64,000 bases of DNA from Halomonas citrativorans (GCF_900163645.1 NZ_FUKM01000033.1:1-64000); one strand, 5' to 3'; shown: positions 16,346 through 25,858, counted from the stretch's first letter. Numbers and translations are program-made. The notes: a model not told the origin generated them from the sequence alone.

Positions 16346-17809
16346 ATGCTGACGTTCGAGCATTTTTACAAAACACTGCCTGAGCCGCTGTGGATAGCGT
16401 GCCAGCCCACGCCGGTAAAAGCGCCCAGCTTAATTGCCTTTAATCACACCCTTGCCCAAACCCTTGGGGCGAGTGAGGTGCCTGATAATGCCACGCTGGC
16501 GCAGTGGTTTAGCGGCAATACGCTGCCCCCAGGCGCAGACCCTATTGCGCTTGGCTATGCGGGCCACCAGTTTGGTAATTTTGTCCCCCAGCTTGGTGAT
16601 GGCCGGGCGCTTTTGCTGGGCGAAGTGGTAGACGAGCAGGGCCAGCGGCGGGATATACAGCTGAAGGGCAGCGGGCGAACTCCTTTTTCACGCGGCGGCG
16701 ATGGCCGCTCGCCCCTCGGGCCTGTACTGCGTGAGTACCTGGTCAGTGAATTTATGTCGGCGATTGGCGTACCCACCACGCGGGCGTTGGCCGCGGTAGC
16801 CAGCGGAGAGGTGGTTAGACGCCAGCTGCCTGAGCCGGGGGCTGTTTTTACCCGGGTGGCTCGCAGCCACGTGCGCGTTGGCACCTTTCAGTTTGCTTCG
16901 GTGCTGCGTAATGAACAGACCCTAAAAGCCCTGGCGGATTACGCGATTGAGCGGCACTACCCAAACGCGGCCCAGGCCGATGATCCTTACCTGGCGCTGC
17001 TGGAGGCGGTTGTTGCCCGCCAGGCCGCGCTGGTGGCGCACTGGATGAGCGTAGGCTTTATCCACGGTGTGATGAATACCGACAACACCAGCATCACCGG
17101 GGAGACCATTGATTACGGCCCCTGTGCCTTTATGGAGCAGTTTGATCCGCAAAAGGTGTTTAGCTCTATTGACGAGGCCGGCCGCTACGCCTTTGGAAAC
17201 CAGCCCGCGATTGCCCAATGGAACCTGGCCCGCCTGGCAGAAACGTTACTGCCGCTAATGCAGGCGCAGGGCGATGAAGCGGTGGAGCAGGCAACACAGG
17301 CCATTCATCGTTTTACCGATATACATGCCGATGAGCAGCGCAAGCGTCAGGCGGATAAGCTAGGGCTTTCGTCTGATAGCGAGCAAGTCAATACGCTGAT
17401 GGCGTCGCTTGAAATCCAGATGGCCCAAGGCAAGATGGATATGACGGCAACCTTTGACGCGTTGACCCAGTACGCCGCCTCACCGGGTGCCCAAACCCAT
17501 GATGCCGTGCTTGCGTTAACCACTCAGCCTGACGCATTGGGTGCGTGGACAGAAGCCTGGCAGGCCGAGTGTGTTGCCCATCAGGATGCAGCGCGTTGGA
17601 AGGCGATGCGGCACGCCAATCCAGTCGTTATTCCGCGTAATCACCGCGTTCAGGAAGTGATTAATGCCGCTTACGAGGGCGACTACGCACCTTTTCATAC
17701 CTTGCTTGCAGCGGTGACCAAGCCCTTCGAAGACTCACCGGAAGCGCGCCGCTTGGCCGTTCCTGCCACCAGCAGCGAACAAGTACTGAGAACATTCTGC
17801 GGAACCTGA
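16346..17809 (+). CDS. selO: SelO protein adenylyltransferase (YdiU family)
   Basis: 487 residues from the ATG at 16346, preceded by AGGAGG; an upstream ATG at 16328 is also in frame. Motifs of the SelO pseudokinase are GYAGHQFGNFVPQLGDGRA, QLKGSGRTPFSRGGDGR and GVMNTDNTSITGETIDYGP. SelO transfers AMP from ATP to Ser/Thr/Tyr of proteins. The C-terminus ends SSEQVLRTFCGT, keeping the redox Cys found near the end of many SelO proteins. It ends 21 bases before the LexA box of dinB. Confidence 0.9.
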   Translation: MLTFEHFYKTLPEPLWIACQPTPVKAPSLIAFNHTLAQTLGASEVPDNATLAQWFSGNTLPPGADPIALGYAGHQFGNFVPQLGDGRALLLGEVVDEQGQRRDIQLKGSGRTPFSRGGDGRSPLGPVLREYLVSEFMSAIGVPTTRALAAVASGEVVRRQLPEPGAVFTRVARSHVRVGTFQFASVLRNEQTLKALADYAIERHYPNAAQADDPYLALLEAVVARQAALVAHWMSVGFIHGVMNTDNTSITGETIDYGPCAFMEQFDPQKVFSSIDEAGRYAFGNQPAIAQWNLARLAETLLPLMQAQGDEAVEQATQAIHRFTDIHADEQRKRQADKLGLSSDSEQVNTLMASLEIQMAQGKMDMTATFDALTQYAASPGAQTHDAVLALTTQPDALGAWTEAWQAECVAHQDAARWKAMRHANPVVIPRNHRVQEVINAAYEGDYAPFHTLLAAVTKPFEDSPEARRLAVPATSSEQVLRTFCGT

Positions 17810-17830
17810 ATGGGAAAAACCTGTGATAAA

Positions 17831-17846
17831 CTGTGTTTTTTTACAG
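17831..17846. promoter_or_regulatory. LexA (SOS) box upstream of dinB
   Basis: CTGTGTTTTTTTACAG matches the gammaproteobacterial LexA consensus CTGT-N8-ACAG exactly. It lies 17 bases before the dinB start codon, so dinB should be repressed by LexA and induced by DNA damage. Confidence 0.85.
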
Positions 17847-17862
17847 GTGAGAAGGGTGGCCA

Positions 17863-18909
17863 GTGCGCAAAATTATTCACTGCGACTGTGACTGCTTTTA
17901 CGCGGCGGTAGAAATGCGTGACAACCCGGCGCTCAAGGATATTCCCATTGCCATCGGGGGGAGCGTCGAGCAGCGCGGGGTGGTCGCAACCTGCAATTAT
18001 CCCGCCCGCGAATACGGCATTCATTCTGCCATGCCGATGGCTCAGGCACTGAAACGCTGCCCACATTTAACGCTTATCCGTGGCGATATGGCCAAGTACA
18101 AGGAAGTGGCGCGCCAGGTCTTTGCGATTTATCGCGAGGTGACCGATTTAATCGAACCGCTGTCGTTGGACGAAGCATTTCTGGATGTCTCCGAGGTGAT
18201 GCTGCACCAGGGCAGTGCCACGCGCATGGCGCAGGCGATCCGTGAGCGGGTGCGGCGGGAAGTAGGTATCACCGTGTCGGCGGGAGTGGCACCCAACAAA
18301 TTCCTCGCCAAAATTGCCAGCGACTGGAACAAGCCGGACGGCCTGTGTGTGATTACACCTGATGAAGTGGAGCGCTTTGTGCAGGCGCTGCCGGTGAAAA
18401 AGATTCATGGGGTGGGCCCACGCACCGCTGAAAAGATGGCGCGGCTGGATATCCATACCTGCGCTGACCTGCGCATTCGCCCACTTACTGAGCTGGTGGA
18501 ACATTTTGGCCGCTTTGGTAAACGCCTGCACGAGCTAAGCCTCGGCCATGACGAGCGACCGGTTAAAACCCATCGTGAGCGTAAATCGGTAAGTACCGAG
18601 CAGACCTATGCCAAGGACCTGCCCACGCTTGCGGAGTGCCGCCAACAACTCCCTATTCTGTTAGAGGATTTAGAGCGCCGCTATGCCCGCCTGGACCCAC
18701 CGCCTGGCGTAAGAGGGTTAATGGTCAAGGTGAAGTTTAACGATTTTACCCAAACAACGGTGGAACATGCCGACCCCGCGCCCAACCTTGAACAGTTCGA
18801 AACGCTGTTGAACGTCGGTTGGGCACGCGGCGAGCGCCCGGTGCGCCTGCTGGGGGTGGGGTATCGCTTGGCAGAAGCCGCCCCGGCCGAGCAGCTCTCT
18901 CTTTTTTAG
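17863..18909 (+). CDS. dinB: DNA polymerase IV (DinB), translesion synthesis
   Basis: 348 residues from a GTG start. Y-family motifs are HCDCDCFYAAVEMRDNP near the N-terminus (metal-binding Asp), PLSLDEAFLDVS (catalytic Asp-Glu) and VSAGVAPNKFLAKIASDWNK. The little-finger domain follows, and the last residues QLSLF are a textbook sliding-clamp binding motif. It bypasses damaged template bases with low fidelity. Controlled by the LexA box immediately upstream. Confidence 0.95.
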   Translation: MRKIIHCDCDCFYAAVEMRDNPALKDIPIAIGGSVEQRGVVATCNYPAREYGIHSAMPMAQALKRCPHLTLIRGDMAKYKEVARQVFAIYREVTDLIEPLSLDEAFLDVSEVMLHQGSATRMAQAIRERVRREVGITVSAGVAPNKFLAKIASDWNKPDGLCVITPDEVERFVQALPVKKIHGVGPRTAEKMARLDIHTCADLRIRPLTELVEHFGRFGKRLHELSLGHDERPVKTHRERKSVSTEQTYAKDLPTLAECRQQLPILLEDLERRYARLDPPPGVRGLMVKVKFNDFTQTTVEHADPAPNLEQFETLLNVGWARGERPVRLLGVGYRLAEAAPAEQLSLF

Positions 18910-18990
18910 AAATCAGCGTCCACACATATTTTGTTAGCCTGTTAAACCTTATGTCGATTGACGCTCTTGAGTCCGCACGTTAAAACGGTT

Positions 18991-19046
18991 GTATGAAAAC
19001 GATCATATGAAAACGAGTGTATGAAAGCGATTGTATGAAAACGGTA
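18991..19046. repeat. 14-bp tandem repeats, four copies
   Basis: GTATGAAAACGATC, ATATGAAAACGAGT, GTATGAAAGCGATT and GTATGAAAACGGTA run head to tail from 18991 to 19046 between dinB and the next hydrolase. A partial fifth unit precedes them. Each contains TATGAAA. No protein-coding role is likely. Confidence 0.8.
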
Positions 19047-19099
19047 TTGCCACGTGTACTGGCGACCATAACGGCGGCGTTAAAGGCTCAAGAGTTTTT

Positions 19100-19927
19100 A
19101 TGACAACAACCTCCGCACGGCCTCATCTGATGTTTGCCCATGCCAATGGGTTTCCTGGGCTGAGCTATAAAAGCCTGCTCGAACCCTTGGCTGATACCTT
19201 TGAGATCCACCCCGTAGATCGGCTAGGGCATCATCCGGACTACCCAGTGAACCACAATTGGGCCAACCTGGTGGATGAGCTATTAAGCTATCTGCCGGAT
19301 ACCCAAGCGCCCCTGCTAGGCGTGGGGCATTCGCTGGGCGGCACCCTGATGGCCATGGCGGCCGACAAGCAGCCCGAGCGTTTTTGCGGGGTGATCCTGC
19401 TCGACCCGCCGTTGATGTTGGGAGCTGACGCCTGGGCCATGAAGGTGGCCAAGCGTTTTGGCTTTATGGATCGCATTACCCCGGCAGGTAAGACCCAAGG
19501 ACGGCGCAGCGTGTGGCCAAGCCGCGAGGTGATGGCTAAATCCTTAAGCCAGCGCGGCCTCTTTAGCCGCTTTACCCCGGCAGCGCTTAACGACTACATT
19601 GAAGCAGGTACCCGGCTTTTAGAGGATGGCAGCGCAGAATTGACGTTTGATCCGCGTGTCGAGGTGGAGATTTTTCGCCACTTGCCGGACCACCTTTCGC
19701 GCTTGCCGAGTCGGGTAGGCGTGCCGCTGGCGATTATTGCCGGTCAGGATTCAGATTTGCTTACCGCAGCGCGTATCAAGCGTTTGAAGCGGAAAGGCTT
19801 AACCGTGAGCGACACTCCAGGAACCCATATGTTTCCGATGGAGCACCCCGACGAAACACGGTTAGCCATTCTGGCCGCTTGGCAACGCTTTTCGAGCGCA
19901 ACTGGTAGGCCATCACACACAGCGTAA
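19100..19927 (+). CDS. Alpha/beta hydrolase, Ser nucleophile
   Basis: 275 residues from the ATG at 19100; a longer frame starting at 19031 would run through part of the tandem repeats and is unlikely. Motifs are FAHANGFPG (oxyanion hole), GVGHSLGGTL (Ser nucleophile), AGQDSDLL (acid) and a His in PGTHMFPMEHPDE. An esterase or related hydrolase; substrate unknown. The next small gene begins 9 bases after the stop, so the two are probably co-transcribed. Confidence 0.75.
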   Translation: MTTTSARPHLMFAHANGFPGLSYKSLLEPLADTFEIHPVDRLGHHPDYPVNHNWANLVDELLSYLPDTQAPLLGVGHSLGGTLMAMAADKQPERFCGVILLDPPLMLGADAWAMKVAKRFGFMDRITPAGKTQGRRSVWPSREVMAKSLSQRGLFSRFTPAALNDYIEAGTRLLEDGSAELTFDPRVEVEIFRHLPDHLSRLPSRVGVPLAIIAGQDSDLLTAARIKRLKRKGLTVSDTPGTHMFPMEHPDETRLAILAAWQRFSSATGRPSHTA

Positions 19928-19936
19928 GGAGGCGTT

Positions 19937-20188
19937 ATGTATCTTTCTGTGCAGCTTAGTTACTACCCGCTGGGCAATGATGTTAAACCGCTGGTAAAAG
20001 ACGTGGTCAAGCGCCTTGAGGCGACGGGGCTAGAGGTGTATCCCAACCGCATGAGCACTCAGATATTTGGTGAGTTCGATGCGGTTATGGAGGCCTTGAG
20101 CGAGGTGATGAAGTGGTCGTTTGAGACATACGGCAAAGCGGTATTTACGGCCAATTTTCTCGAGGGAGATCGACGACCCCGTGATTGA
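19937..20188 (+). CDS. Small YkoF/MTH1187-like protein
   Basis: 83 residues, with AAGGAGG 6 bases before the ATG. The sequence (YYPLGNDVKPLVKDVVKRL, then IFGEFDAVMEALSEVM) fits the ferredoxin-like fold of the YkoF/MTH1187 group, some of which bind thiamine or hydroxymethylpyrimidine. The family assignment is by pattern only and the ligand is unknown. It appears to form an operon with the hydrolase upstream. Confidence 0.55.
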   Translation: MYLSVQLSYYPLGNDVKPLVKDVVKRLEATGLEVYPNRMSTQIFGEFDAVMEALSEVMKWSFETYGKAVFTANFLEGDRRPRD

Positions 20189-20324
20189 GTTACGGCCTAT
20201 CTTCTTAGATCTGTTATCACGCAGTGTCGCTATCTGACGCTTTTATGTCGCTATAGGAAACAGTTGGCTGGCCAATGAATGTAGTTTAAGAAATACCTTC
20301 AATAATAAATAGTAGGATCATTGA

Positions 20325-21344
20325 ATGATTTCTAAAGCTGCTGCGAAAAAAAATGGGCTTAAGCCGGTAATAAACACATCTCTTCTATTAGGTTCGTTAC
20401 TGGTGAGCGGCTACGCTTTTGCTCAGTCAGCTAATATGGACTTTTCCAATGAATATAATGCGAACTCCATACACGCCCAAGGCGATGCCTATTTTATTGA
20501 TAAAGTAGGAGAGCTTACGGATGGCGATATCAATATTACGCTACATACGGGTGGTGCTTTAGGCTTTAATTCAGGTGACCACTTTTATGCCGTTGCCGAT
20601 GGCGCCGTTGATATAGCCGATACGCTTTCGGGCACCATGAGCGGAATTGACTCTATCTTCCTGCTCTCTTCCTTGCCCTTTATTGTTGAAAACGTCGCAG
20701 ATGCGCGACGTTTATATGAAATAGCGAAGCCTCATTACGAAGAAGTATTTGAAGATAATGACCAGATACTGCTTTATGCATCGCCTTGGCCGCCGAGCGG
20801 CGTCTGGTCCAAGACGGCAATAGAGAGTCCGGATGACCTGGAAAACTTAAAAATCCGTACCTTTGATCGCAGTGGAACGGAAACTTTCCGAAATGTAGGC
20901 GCTTCACCCGTCAGCCTATCCTGGGGAGATGTGGTGCCTCAGCTGGCTACCGGTGGAATCAGTGCTGTATTAACCTCGGCAGAGGCGGGCGCGAATGGCA
21001 GTTTCTGGGAGCATCAGAACCATTTTGCGGGAGTTCAATATGCTATCCCGCTCAATATGGTGCATATGAATAAAGGTGTATTTGAGTCATTGAGCGCTGA
21101 ACAGCAAGATACACTTCTTGAAGCCGCCAACCTCACTGATCAGCACAATTGGGCGGCTGTTGAGACCCGTACCGAAGAAAACTATCAAACGCTTGGTGAG
21201 CATGATGTAGCCATCAATGATCCGGTATCAGCTGAGTTGCTTAGCGCGCTTTCGGATGCATCAGACAGCGTTATTGAGAATTGGCTACAAAACACTGGTG
21301 ATGTGGGGCAATCAATCCTGATTGAGTTTAGAGGCGAGCAATGA
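20325..21344 (+). CDS. TRAP transporter solute-binding protein (second system)
   Basis: 339 residues with a long signal peptide ending near YAFAQS. The mature protein follows the DctP pattern: GALGFNSGDHFYAVADGAVDI, then GVWSKTAIESPDDLENLKIR with the ligand-binding arginine region. Sequence differs clearly from the DctP at 9702, so the ligand probably differs too. The stop overlaps the DctQ start by ATGA. The 136-base gap upstream shows no recognisable operator. Confidence 0.83.
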   Translation: MISKAAAKKNGLKPVINTSLLLGSLLVSGYAFAQSANMDFSNEYNANSIHAQGDAYFIDKVGELTDGDINITLHTGGALGFNSGDHFYAVADGAVDIADTLSGTMSGIDSIFLLSSLPFIVENVADARRLYEIAKPHYEEVFEDNDQILLYASPWPPSGVWSKTAIESPDDLENLKIRTFDRSGTETFRNVGASPVSLSWGDVVPQLATGGISAVLTSAEAGANGSFWEHQNHFAGVQYAIPLNMVHMNKGVFESLSAEQQDTLLEAANLTDQHNWAAVETRTEENYQTLGEHDVAINDPVSAELLSALSDASDSVIENWLQNTGDVGQSILIEFRGEQ

Positions 21345-21853
21345 TGTTTCTAAAGAGCATGGAGCGAATCTCCATGCTGCTTAATAGAATCGGCGCTGTG
21401 ATTGCCATCGTACTGATTATTTATATGCTGGCCCATATTCTTCTGGAGATAGCGCTGAGGTTTTTTGGCCAATCCACCTATATCCTGGATGAGTATATTG
21501 GCTATGCCGTTGCCACTATGTCGTTTCTAGGCCTTCCTTACGTACTTGAGAAAGGTGGGCTGATCAGAGTCTCCCTTCTGCTTGAACGTATCCCTGTGAA
21601 TAAGCGATGGCCGCTTGAATTCTTCAGTAGCCTGGTAACCGCTGGCTGCTTTCTATGGATATCTACGTTCTGGCTGCAAAACGTTCAGCGGAGTTTTAGC
21701 CGAGGGGTAGTCAGTGAAACACTCGCTGAAACGCCTATCTGGATACCTGAGGGCGCCATACTGATTGGTATGTGGCTGATCTCTTTTTCGCTTCTTGTCA
21801 GAGCCCTGAAAATACTGATGTTGCGCTCTCAGTACTTGCCTGTAGCTGAATAA
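21341..21853 (+). CDS. TRAP transporter small permease, DctQ type (second system)
   Basis: 170 residues with four hydrophobic helices and the DctQ-type motif STYILDEYIGYAVATMSFLG. Overlaps the binding-protein gene by 4 bases; 24 bases separate it from the DctM gene. It forms the inner-membrane permease with that protein. Confidence 0.85.
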   Translation: MMFLKSMERISMLLNRIGAVIAIVLIIYMLAHILLEIALRFFGQSTYILDEYIGYAVATMSFLGLPYVLEKGGLIRVSLLLERIPVNKRWPLEFFSSLVTAGCFLWISTFWLQNVQRSFSRGVVSETLAETPIWIPEGAILIGMWLISFSLLVRALKILMLRSQYLPVAE

Positions 21854-21877
21854 GATTTAACTGATGGGAAGTCATGC

Positions 21878-23182
21878 ATGGATATTTTTTGGACAGCTAT
21901 AGGCGTTGCGGTTCTACTGCTTTTCTTTCTGACCATGGGCATGTGGATTTTTGCTGCCATGATGGCAGTGTCTATCGGCTCTCTTTGGCTGTTTGGAGAT
22001 TTTAGTGCAGATCGCATTGGCCTGATTTTTTCTCGGATTTTATATCGGGCTAGCAACAGCTGGGAATTATCTGCCATTCCGCTGTTTATCCTGATGGGAG
22101 AGTTGATATTTCGCTCGAATATCTCGGAGCGTTTGTTCAAGGGACTTGTACCGATTACCAGCCATTTGCCCGGCGGAATACTCCATACCAACGTTTTGGG
22201 CTGCACATTATTTGCAGCCGTGAGTGGCTCCAGCGCGGCTACAACGGCCACCATTGGTAAAATTACTACTCAGGAGCTGAAAGAGAGAGGCTATGACAGA
22301 AATCTTTCGATTGGCTCTCTGGCAGGCGCCGGTAGTCTCGGCCTGTTGATTCCTCCATCAATCGTGATGATTGTCTATGGAGTGCAAGCGGAGGTGTCGA
22401 TCAGTCAGCTGTTTATGGCAGGCGTGGTGCCCGGGCTTTTGATCGCTTTTCTCTACAGCTGCTACATCTGCTTCAGGTCTTGGATGTCGCCATCCTTAAC
22501 GCCTAAAGCCGTGGTGTCTGAACAGACTATCTGGCAATCTTTTGTGTTGCTGTTGCCCATATTATTGCTGATCTCCATTGTGATTGGATCAATCTATAGC
22601 GGCATTGCAACACCATCAGAAGCAGCAGCAGTGGGCGTGGCTGCTACTCTGATGCTATTGGGATTTGAAAGACAGCTAAACCTAAGGCTATTTATTGAAG
22701 CATTTCGCGGGACGTTAATCACCACCATCATGGTGTGTAGCCTGCTAATCACAGCAACGCTTCTATCCACGGCGATGGGATATCTACATCTACCGCGCGA
22801 GTTGGCAGGTTGGATTGCTGAGCAGAACTTCAGTCCCATGGTGTTGCTGTTTGCGCTAGCCATTTTCTATATCGTGCTGGGGCTCTTCCTGGACGGTATT
22901 TCGATTACCGTAATGAGTTTGCCGATTACGCTCCCCATCGTTTTGCTGGCAGGGTTTGATCCAATCTGGTTTGGTATTTTTCTGATTATCATGATTGAAC
23001 TTGGTCAGATTACCCCGCCTGTTGGCTTTAATCTCTTTGTACTGCAAAGCCTGACAGGTGAAAGCATCAGCCGTGTTGCATGGGCATCACTGCCGTTTTT
23101 CCTGCTCATGTGTATTGCTGCCATGCTGGTGAGCATCTGGCCGCAAATTGCCCTTTGGTTGCCAAGATTTATGGCAGGGTGA
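21878..23182 (+). CDS. TRAP transporter large permease, DctM type (second system)
   Basis: 434 residues, about 12 transmembrane helices. Motifs include AVSGSSAATTATIGKIT, IPPSIVMIVYGVQAEVSISQLFMAG, and ITPPVGFNLFVLQSLTG. Completes a three-gene TRAP transporter. A strong bidirectional terminator follows. The glutarate-type genes lie on the other strand beyond it; whether this transporter serves them is not shown by the sequence. Confidence 0.88.
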   Translation: MDIFWTAIGVAVLLLFFLTMGMWIFAAMMAVSIGSLWLFGDFSADRIGLIFSRILYRASNSWELSAIPLFILMGELIFRSNISERLFKGLVPITSHLPGGILHTNVLGCTLFAAVSGSSAATTATIGKITTQELKERGYDRNLSIGSLAGAGSLGLLIPPSIVMIVYGVQAEVSISQLFMAGVVPGLLIAFLYSCYICFRSWMSPSLTPKAVVSEQTIWQSFVLLLPILLLISIVIGSIYSGIATPSEAAAVGVAATLMLLGFERQLNLRLFIEAFRGTLITTIMVCSLLITATLLSTAMGYLHLPRELAGWIAEQNFSPMVLLFALAIFYIVLGLFLDGISITVMSLPITLPIVLLAGFDPIWFGIFLIIMIELGQITPPVGFNLFVLQSLTGESISRVAWASLPFFLLMCIAAMLVSIWPQIALWLPRFMAG

Positions 23183-23198
23183 CGGCAGATAAACATCC

Positions 23199-23227
23199 AA
23201 CGCGCCGCTCGATTTGAGCGGCGCGTT
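23199..23227. terminator. Bidirectional hairpin terminator
   Basis: Perfect 12-bp stem: AACGCGCCGCTC (23199-23210), loop GATTT, GAGCGGCGCGTT (23216-23227), followed by TGTTTT. Lies between the convergent dctM and aminotransferase genes. Confidence 0.85.
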
Positions 23228-23248
23228 TGTTTTCCACACGTGGTCGTT

Positions 23249-24523
23249 CTAAACCAGCGATTCCAGGCATGACTCGATAATATCCAGCCCTTCGTTTAAC
23301 ACGTCGTCTTCGATGGTAATGGGCATTAAAAAGCGGATGGTATTGCCGTACATCCCACAGGAAAGCAGAATCAAACCCTCTTCGCGGGCTTTTTTGCATA
23401 ATGCGCTGGCAAGCTCTGCATTGGGTGCTCGGGTAGTTTTATCAGCGACGAGTTCAAAGGCGGCCATAGCGCCCATGTGGCGAACATTAGCGACGCTTTC
23501 GTAACGTGCCTGCCACTGATTAAAATGCTTGGCCAGCTTATCGCCGAGGGCTTGGCTTTTCTCCAGGACGTTCTCTTTCTCAAACACTTCCATAACGGCA
23601 AGTGCAGCAGCGCAGGCGGTTGGGCTGCCTGTGTAGGTGCCACCCAATGAGTTGGGGCCTGAGGCGTCCATTATTGTATCGGTGCCTACCACGGCTGAAA
23701 TCGGCATGCCGTCGGCCATGCTTTTGGCCATGGTCATGATGTCGGGCTCAACACCGCTGTGCTCAATGGCGAACATCTTGCCTGTGCGCCCGAAGCCAGA
23801 CTGTACCTCGTCAATAATCATCAGAATGCCGTGCTCATCACAGATGTCGCGAATTTTTTTAAGAAACGAGGCAGGCGCCGGGTAAAAGCCGCCTTCGCCA
23901 AGCACGGGTTCCAGGATGATGGCGGCGGTATTGGACGGGCCTGCGTCGGTTTTAAGCGCCATCATCAGGCCGCGAAGGGCTTCATCTTCACTGACACCGT
24001 GATAATCGACCGGGTAGGGCGCCCGAAATACGGTGCCTGGCATGGGGCCAAAGTCGGTTTGGTAGGGCGCTACTTTGCCGTTCATCGCCATGGTGAAGAA
24101 GGTACGGCCGTGGTAGCCGCCATCAAAGCAGATGACGTTAGCGCGTCCGGTCGCTGCGCGGGCAATCTTGACGGCGTTTTCCAGCGCTTCGGCGCCGGAG
24201 TTGGCCAGCATTACTTTGGCGTGGCCACGAACCGGTACCAGGTGGCTAAGTTTTTCGGCTACACGAACGTAGCCTTCATAGGGCATGACCGTTTGGCAGG
24301 TATGCATTACCTTGTCGAGCTGTGCCTTCACCGCGGCAACCACTTTAGGATGGCGGTGGCCGATGTTCAGGACGCCTATTCCGCCAGCAAAATCGATAAA
24401 TCGGTTGCCATCAGCATCCCACACTTCGGCGTTTTCGGCATGGTCGGCAAACGCTGTGGCAGGGCTCGCTGCGCCGTTGGCAACGTATTTCCGCTTTAGT
24501 TCGTTTAGCTCAGCATTGCTCAT
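23249..24523 (-). CDS. gabT: 4-aminobutyrate / 5-aminovalerate aminotransferase
   Basis: 424 residues of the class III PLP aminotransferase family. Features are the N-terminal VWDADGNRFIDFAGGIGVLN, the LANSGAEALENAVKIARAATGR cofactor region, IIDEVQSGFGRTG, and the PLP lysine in MAKSMADGMPISAVVG. It transfers the amino group of GABA or 5-aminovalerate to 2-oxoglutarate. Being last in an operon with glutaryl-CoA dehydrogenase and a CoA-transferase, it more likely makes glutarate semialdehyde from 5-aminovalerate (a DavT role). A semialdehyde dehydrogenase is not in the window. Confidence 0.85.
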   Translation of the reverse strand: MSNAELNELKRKYVANGAASPATAFADHAENAEVWDADGNRFIDFAGGIGVLNIGHRHPKVVAAVKAQLDKVMHTCQTVMPYEGYVRVAEKLSHLVPVRGHAKVMLANSGAEALENAVKIARAATGRANVICFDGGYHGRTFFTMAMNGKVAPYQTDFGPMPGTVFRAPYPVDYHGVSEDEALRGLMMALKTDAGPSNTAAIILEPVLGEGGFYPAPASFLKKIRDICDEHGILMIIDEVQSGFGRTGKMFAIEHSGVEPDIMTMAKSMADGMPISAVVGTDTIMDASGPNSLGGTYTGSPTACAAALAVMEVFEKENVLEKSQALGDKLAKHFNQWQARYESVANVRHMGAMAAFELVADKTTRAPNAELASALCKKAREEGLILLSCGMYGNTIRFLMPITIEDDVLNEGLDIIESCLESLV

Positions 24524-24604
24524 GGCTCAACTCCTATCTAATAAGGGATAGGCTTTCAGCATAGTGCGTAATTAATAGGCGTAAACACCGTATACGCCGA
24601 GCAA

Positions 24605-25819
24605 TCAAATAATACCTGCCTCACGCAGTGCCTGCTGTTGGGCCGGGCTAATGCCGATGTCGTCTAACACATGTTCAGTATGCTCACCCAAGCCTGGCGG
24701 TGCTGTGCTGGCGCTCATGGAGTGCCCATTAACGCGAATAGGGTTAGCCACCAGGTCCACCTGGCCCGACTGTGTGTGGGGCAGGGTCTGTTTTAAGCCG
24801 CGCGCTTTTACATGCGGGTCATCAAATACGCGGTCAAGCGTATTGATGGGGCCGCTGGGCACGCCTGCTGCTTCAAAGGCGGTCAGCCATGTATCCATGG
24901 TTCGATGAGCAAGGGCCGCTTCGAGTAGGGGCACGAGTGTTTCACGGTGGTTAACACGGGCACCGTTGGTGGCGAAACGCTCATCAAGCGGCAGGTCGCT
25001 TAGCGAGAGCACCTCACAAAAGCGCGTAAACTGTGCGTCATTGCCTACGGCCACAATGATGTGTCCATCCGCGGTCGCAAACGCTTGATAGGGCACGATG
25101 TTAGGGTGTGCATTGCCCAAGCGTTGAGGCACGTTGCCGGAGGTTAAGTAGTTAAGCGCTTGATTGGCCAGCACGCCGACCTGGACATCCATCAGCGCCA
25201 TATCAATATGGCAGCCAACGCCGCTGTCGCGGCGTTGATAAAGCGCTGCCAGCACAGCGTTGGCGGCATACAGGCCAGTAAAAATATCGGTAAACGCCAC
25301 GCCGCTTTTCACCGGGCCGCCGCCGGGTTCACTGTCGGGTTTGCCGGTTAAACTCATGATGCCGCCCATGGCTTGAATCATGAAGTCGTAGCCTGCGCGG
25401 TGGGCGTAGGGACTTTCCTGGCCAAAACCGGTAATGGAGCAGTAGATCAGTGCCGGGTTAAGCGCTTGCAGGCTGGCGTAATCCAGGCCGTATTTTTTAA
25501 GGCCGCCGACTTTAAAGTTCTCAAGCAGCACATCTGACTGGGCGACGAGCTGCTTAATCAGCGTTTGGCCTTCTGGCCTGGCCATATCGATAGTTACCGA
25601 GCGTTTGCCCCGGTTGGCGCACAGGTAATAGGCTGATTCTGCGGTGTTTTCAAGCCAAGGAGGCCCCCAGTGGCGCGTGTCGTCACCGCTGCCTGGACGC
25701 TCGACCTTCACTACATCGGCCCCCATGTCCGCGAGCATTTGGCCACACCAGGGCCCGGCCAGTACGCGAGAAATATCGAGTACCTTAATGCCCGCCAGCG
25801 GTTTGGTTACGTTGCTCAT
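24605..25819 (-). CDS. Family III CoA-transferase (CaiB/BaiF), probably for glutarate
   Basis: 404 residues, the standard single-domain CaiB/BaiF length. Motifs are LAGIKVLDISRVLAGPWCGQ, MGADVVKVERPGSGDDTR, YDFMIQAMGG and the catalytic Asp in SGVAFTDIFTGL. Family III enzymes move CoA between carboxylic acids. Thirty-nine bases downstream of glutaryl-CoA dehydrogenase, it most likely activates glutarate with succinyl-CoA, like the human C7orf10/SUGCT enzyme. The acceptor is inferred from context. Confidence 0.83.
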   Translation of the reverse strand: MSNVTKPLAGIKVLDISRVLAGPWCGQMLADMGADVVKVERPGSGDDTRHWGPPWLENTAESAYYLCANRGKRSVTIDMARPEGQTLIKQLVAQSDVLLENFKVGGLKKYGLDYASLQALNPALIYCSITGFGQESPYAHRAGYDFMIQAMGGIMSLTGKPDSEPGGGPVKSGVAFTDIFTGLYAANAVLAALYQRRDSGVGCHIDMALMDVQVGVLANQALNYLTSGNVPQRLGNAHPNIVPYQAFATADGHIIVAVGNDAQFTRFCEVLSLSDLPLDERFATNGARVNHRETLVPLLEAALAHRTMDTWLTAFEAAGVPSGPINTLDRVFDDPHVKARGLKQTLPHTQSGQVDLVANPIRVNGHSMSASTAPPGLGEHTEHVLDDIGISPAQQQALREAGII

Positions 25820-25858
25820 GATGATTCCTGTGGCCTGTTGTGGTTTGTGCGCGGCAGC

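Noticed and set aside
23759..24499. 246-codon open frame on the plus strand
   Set aside because: Entirely opposite the aminotransferase gene, whose motifs are complete; a shadow frame of GC-rich coding sequence.
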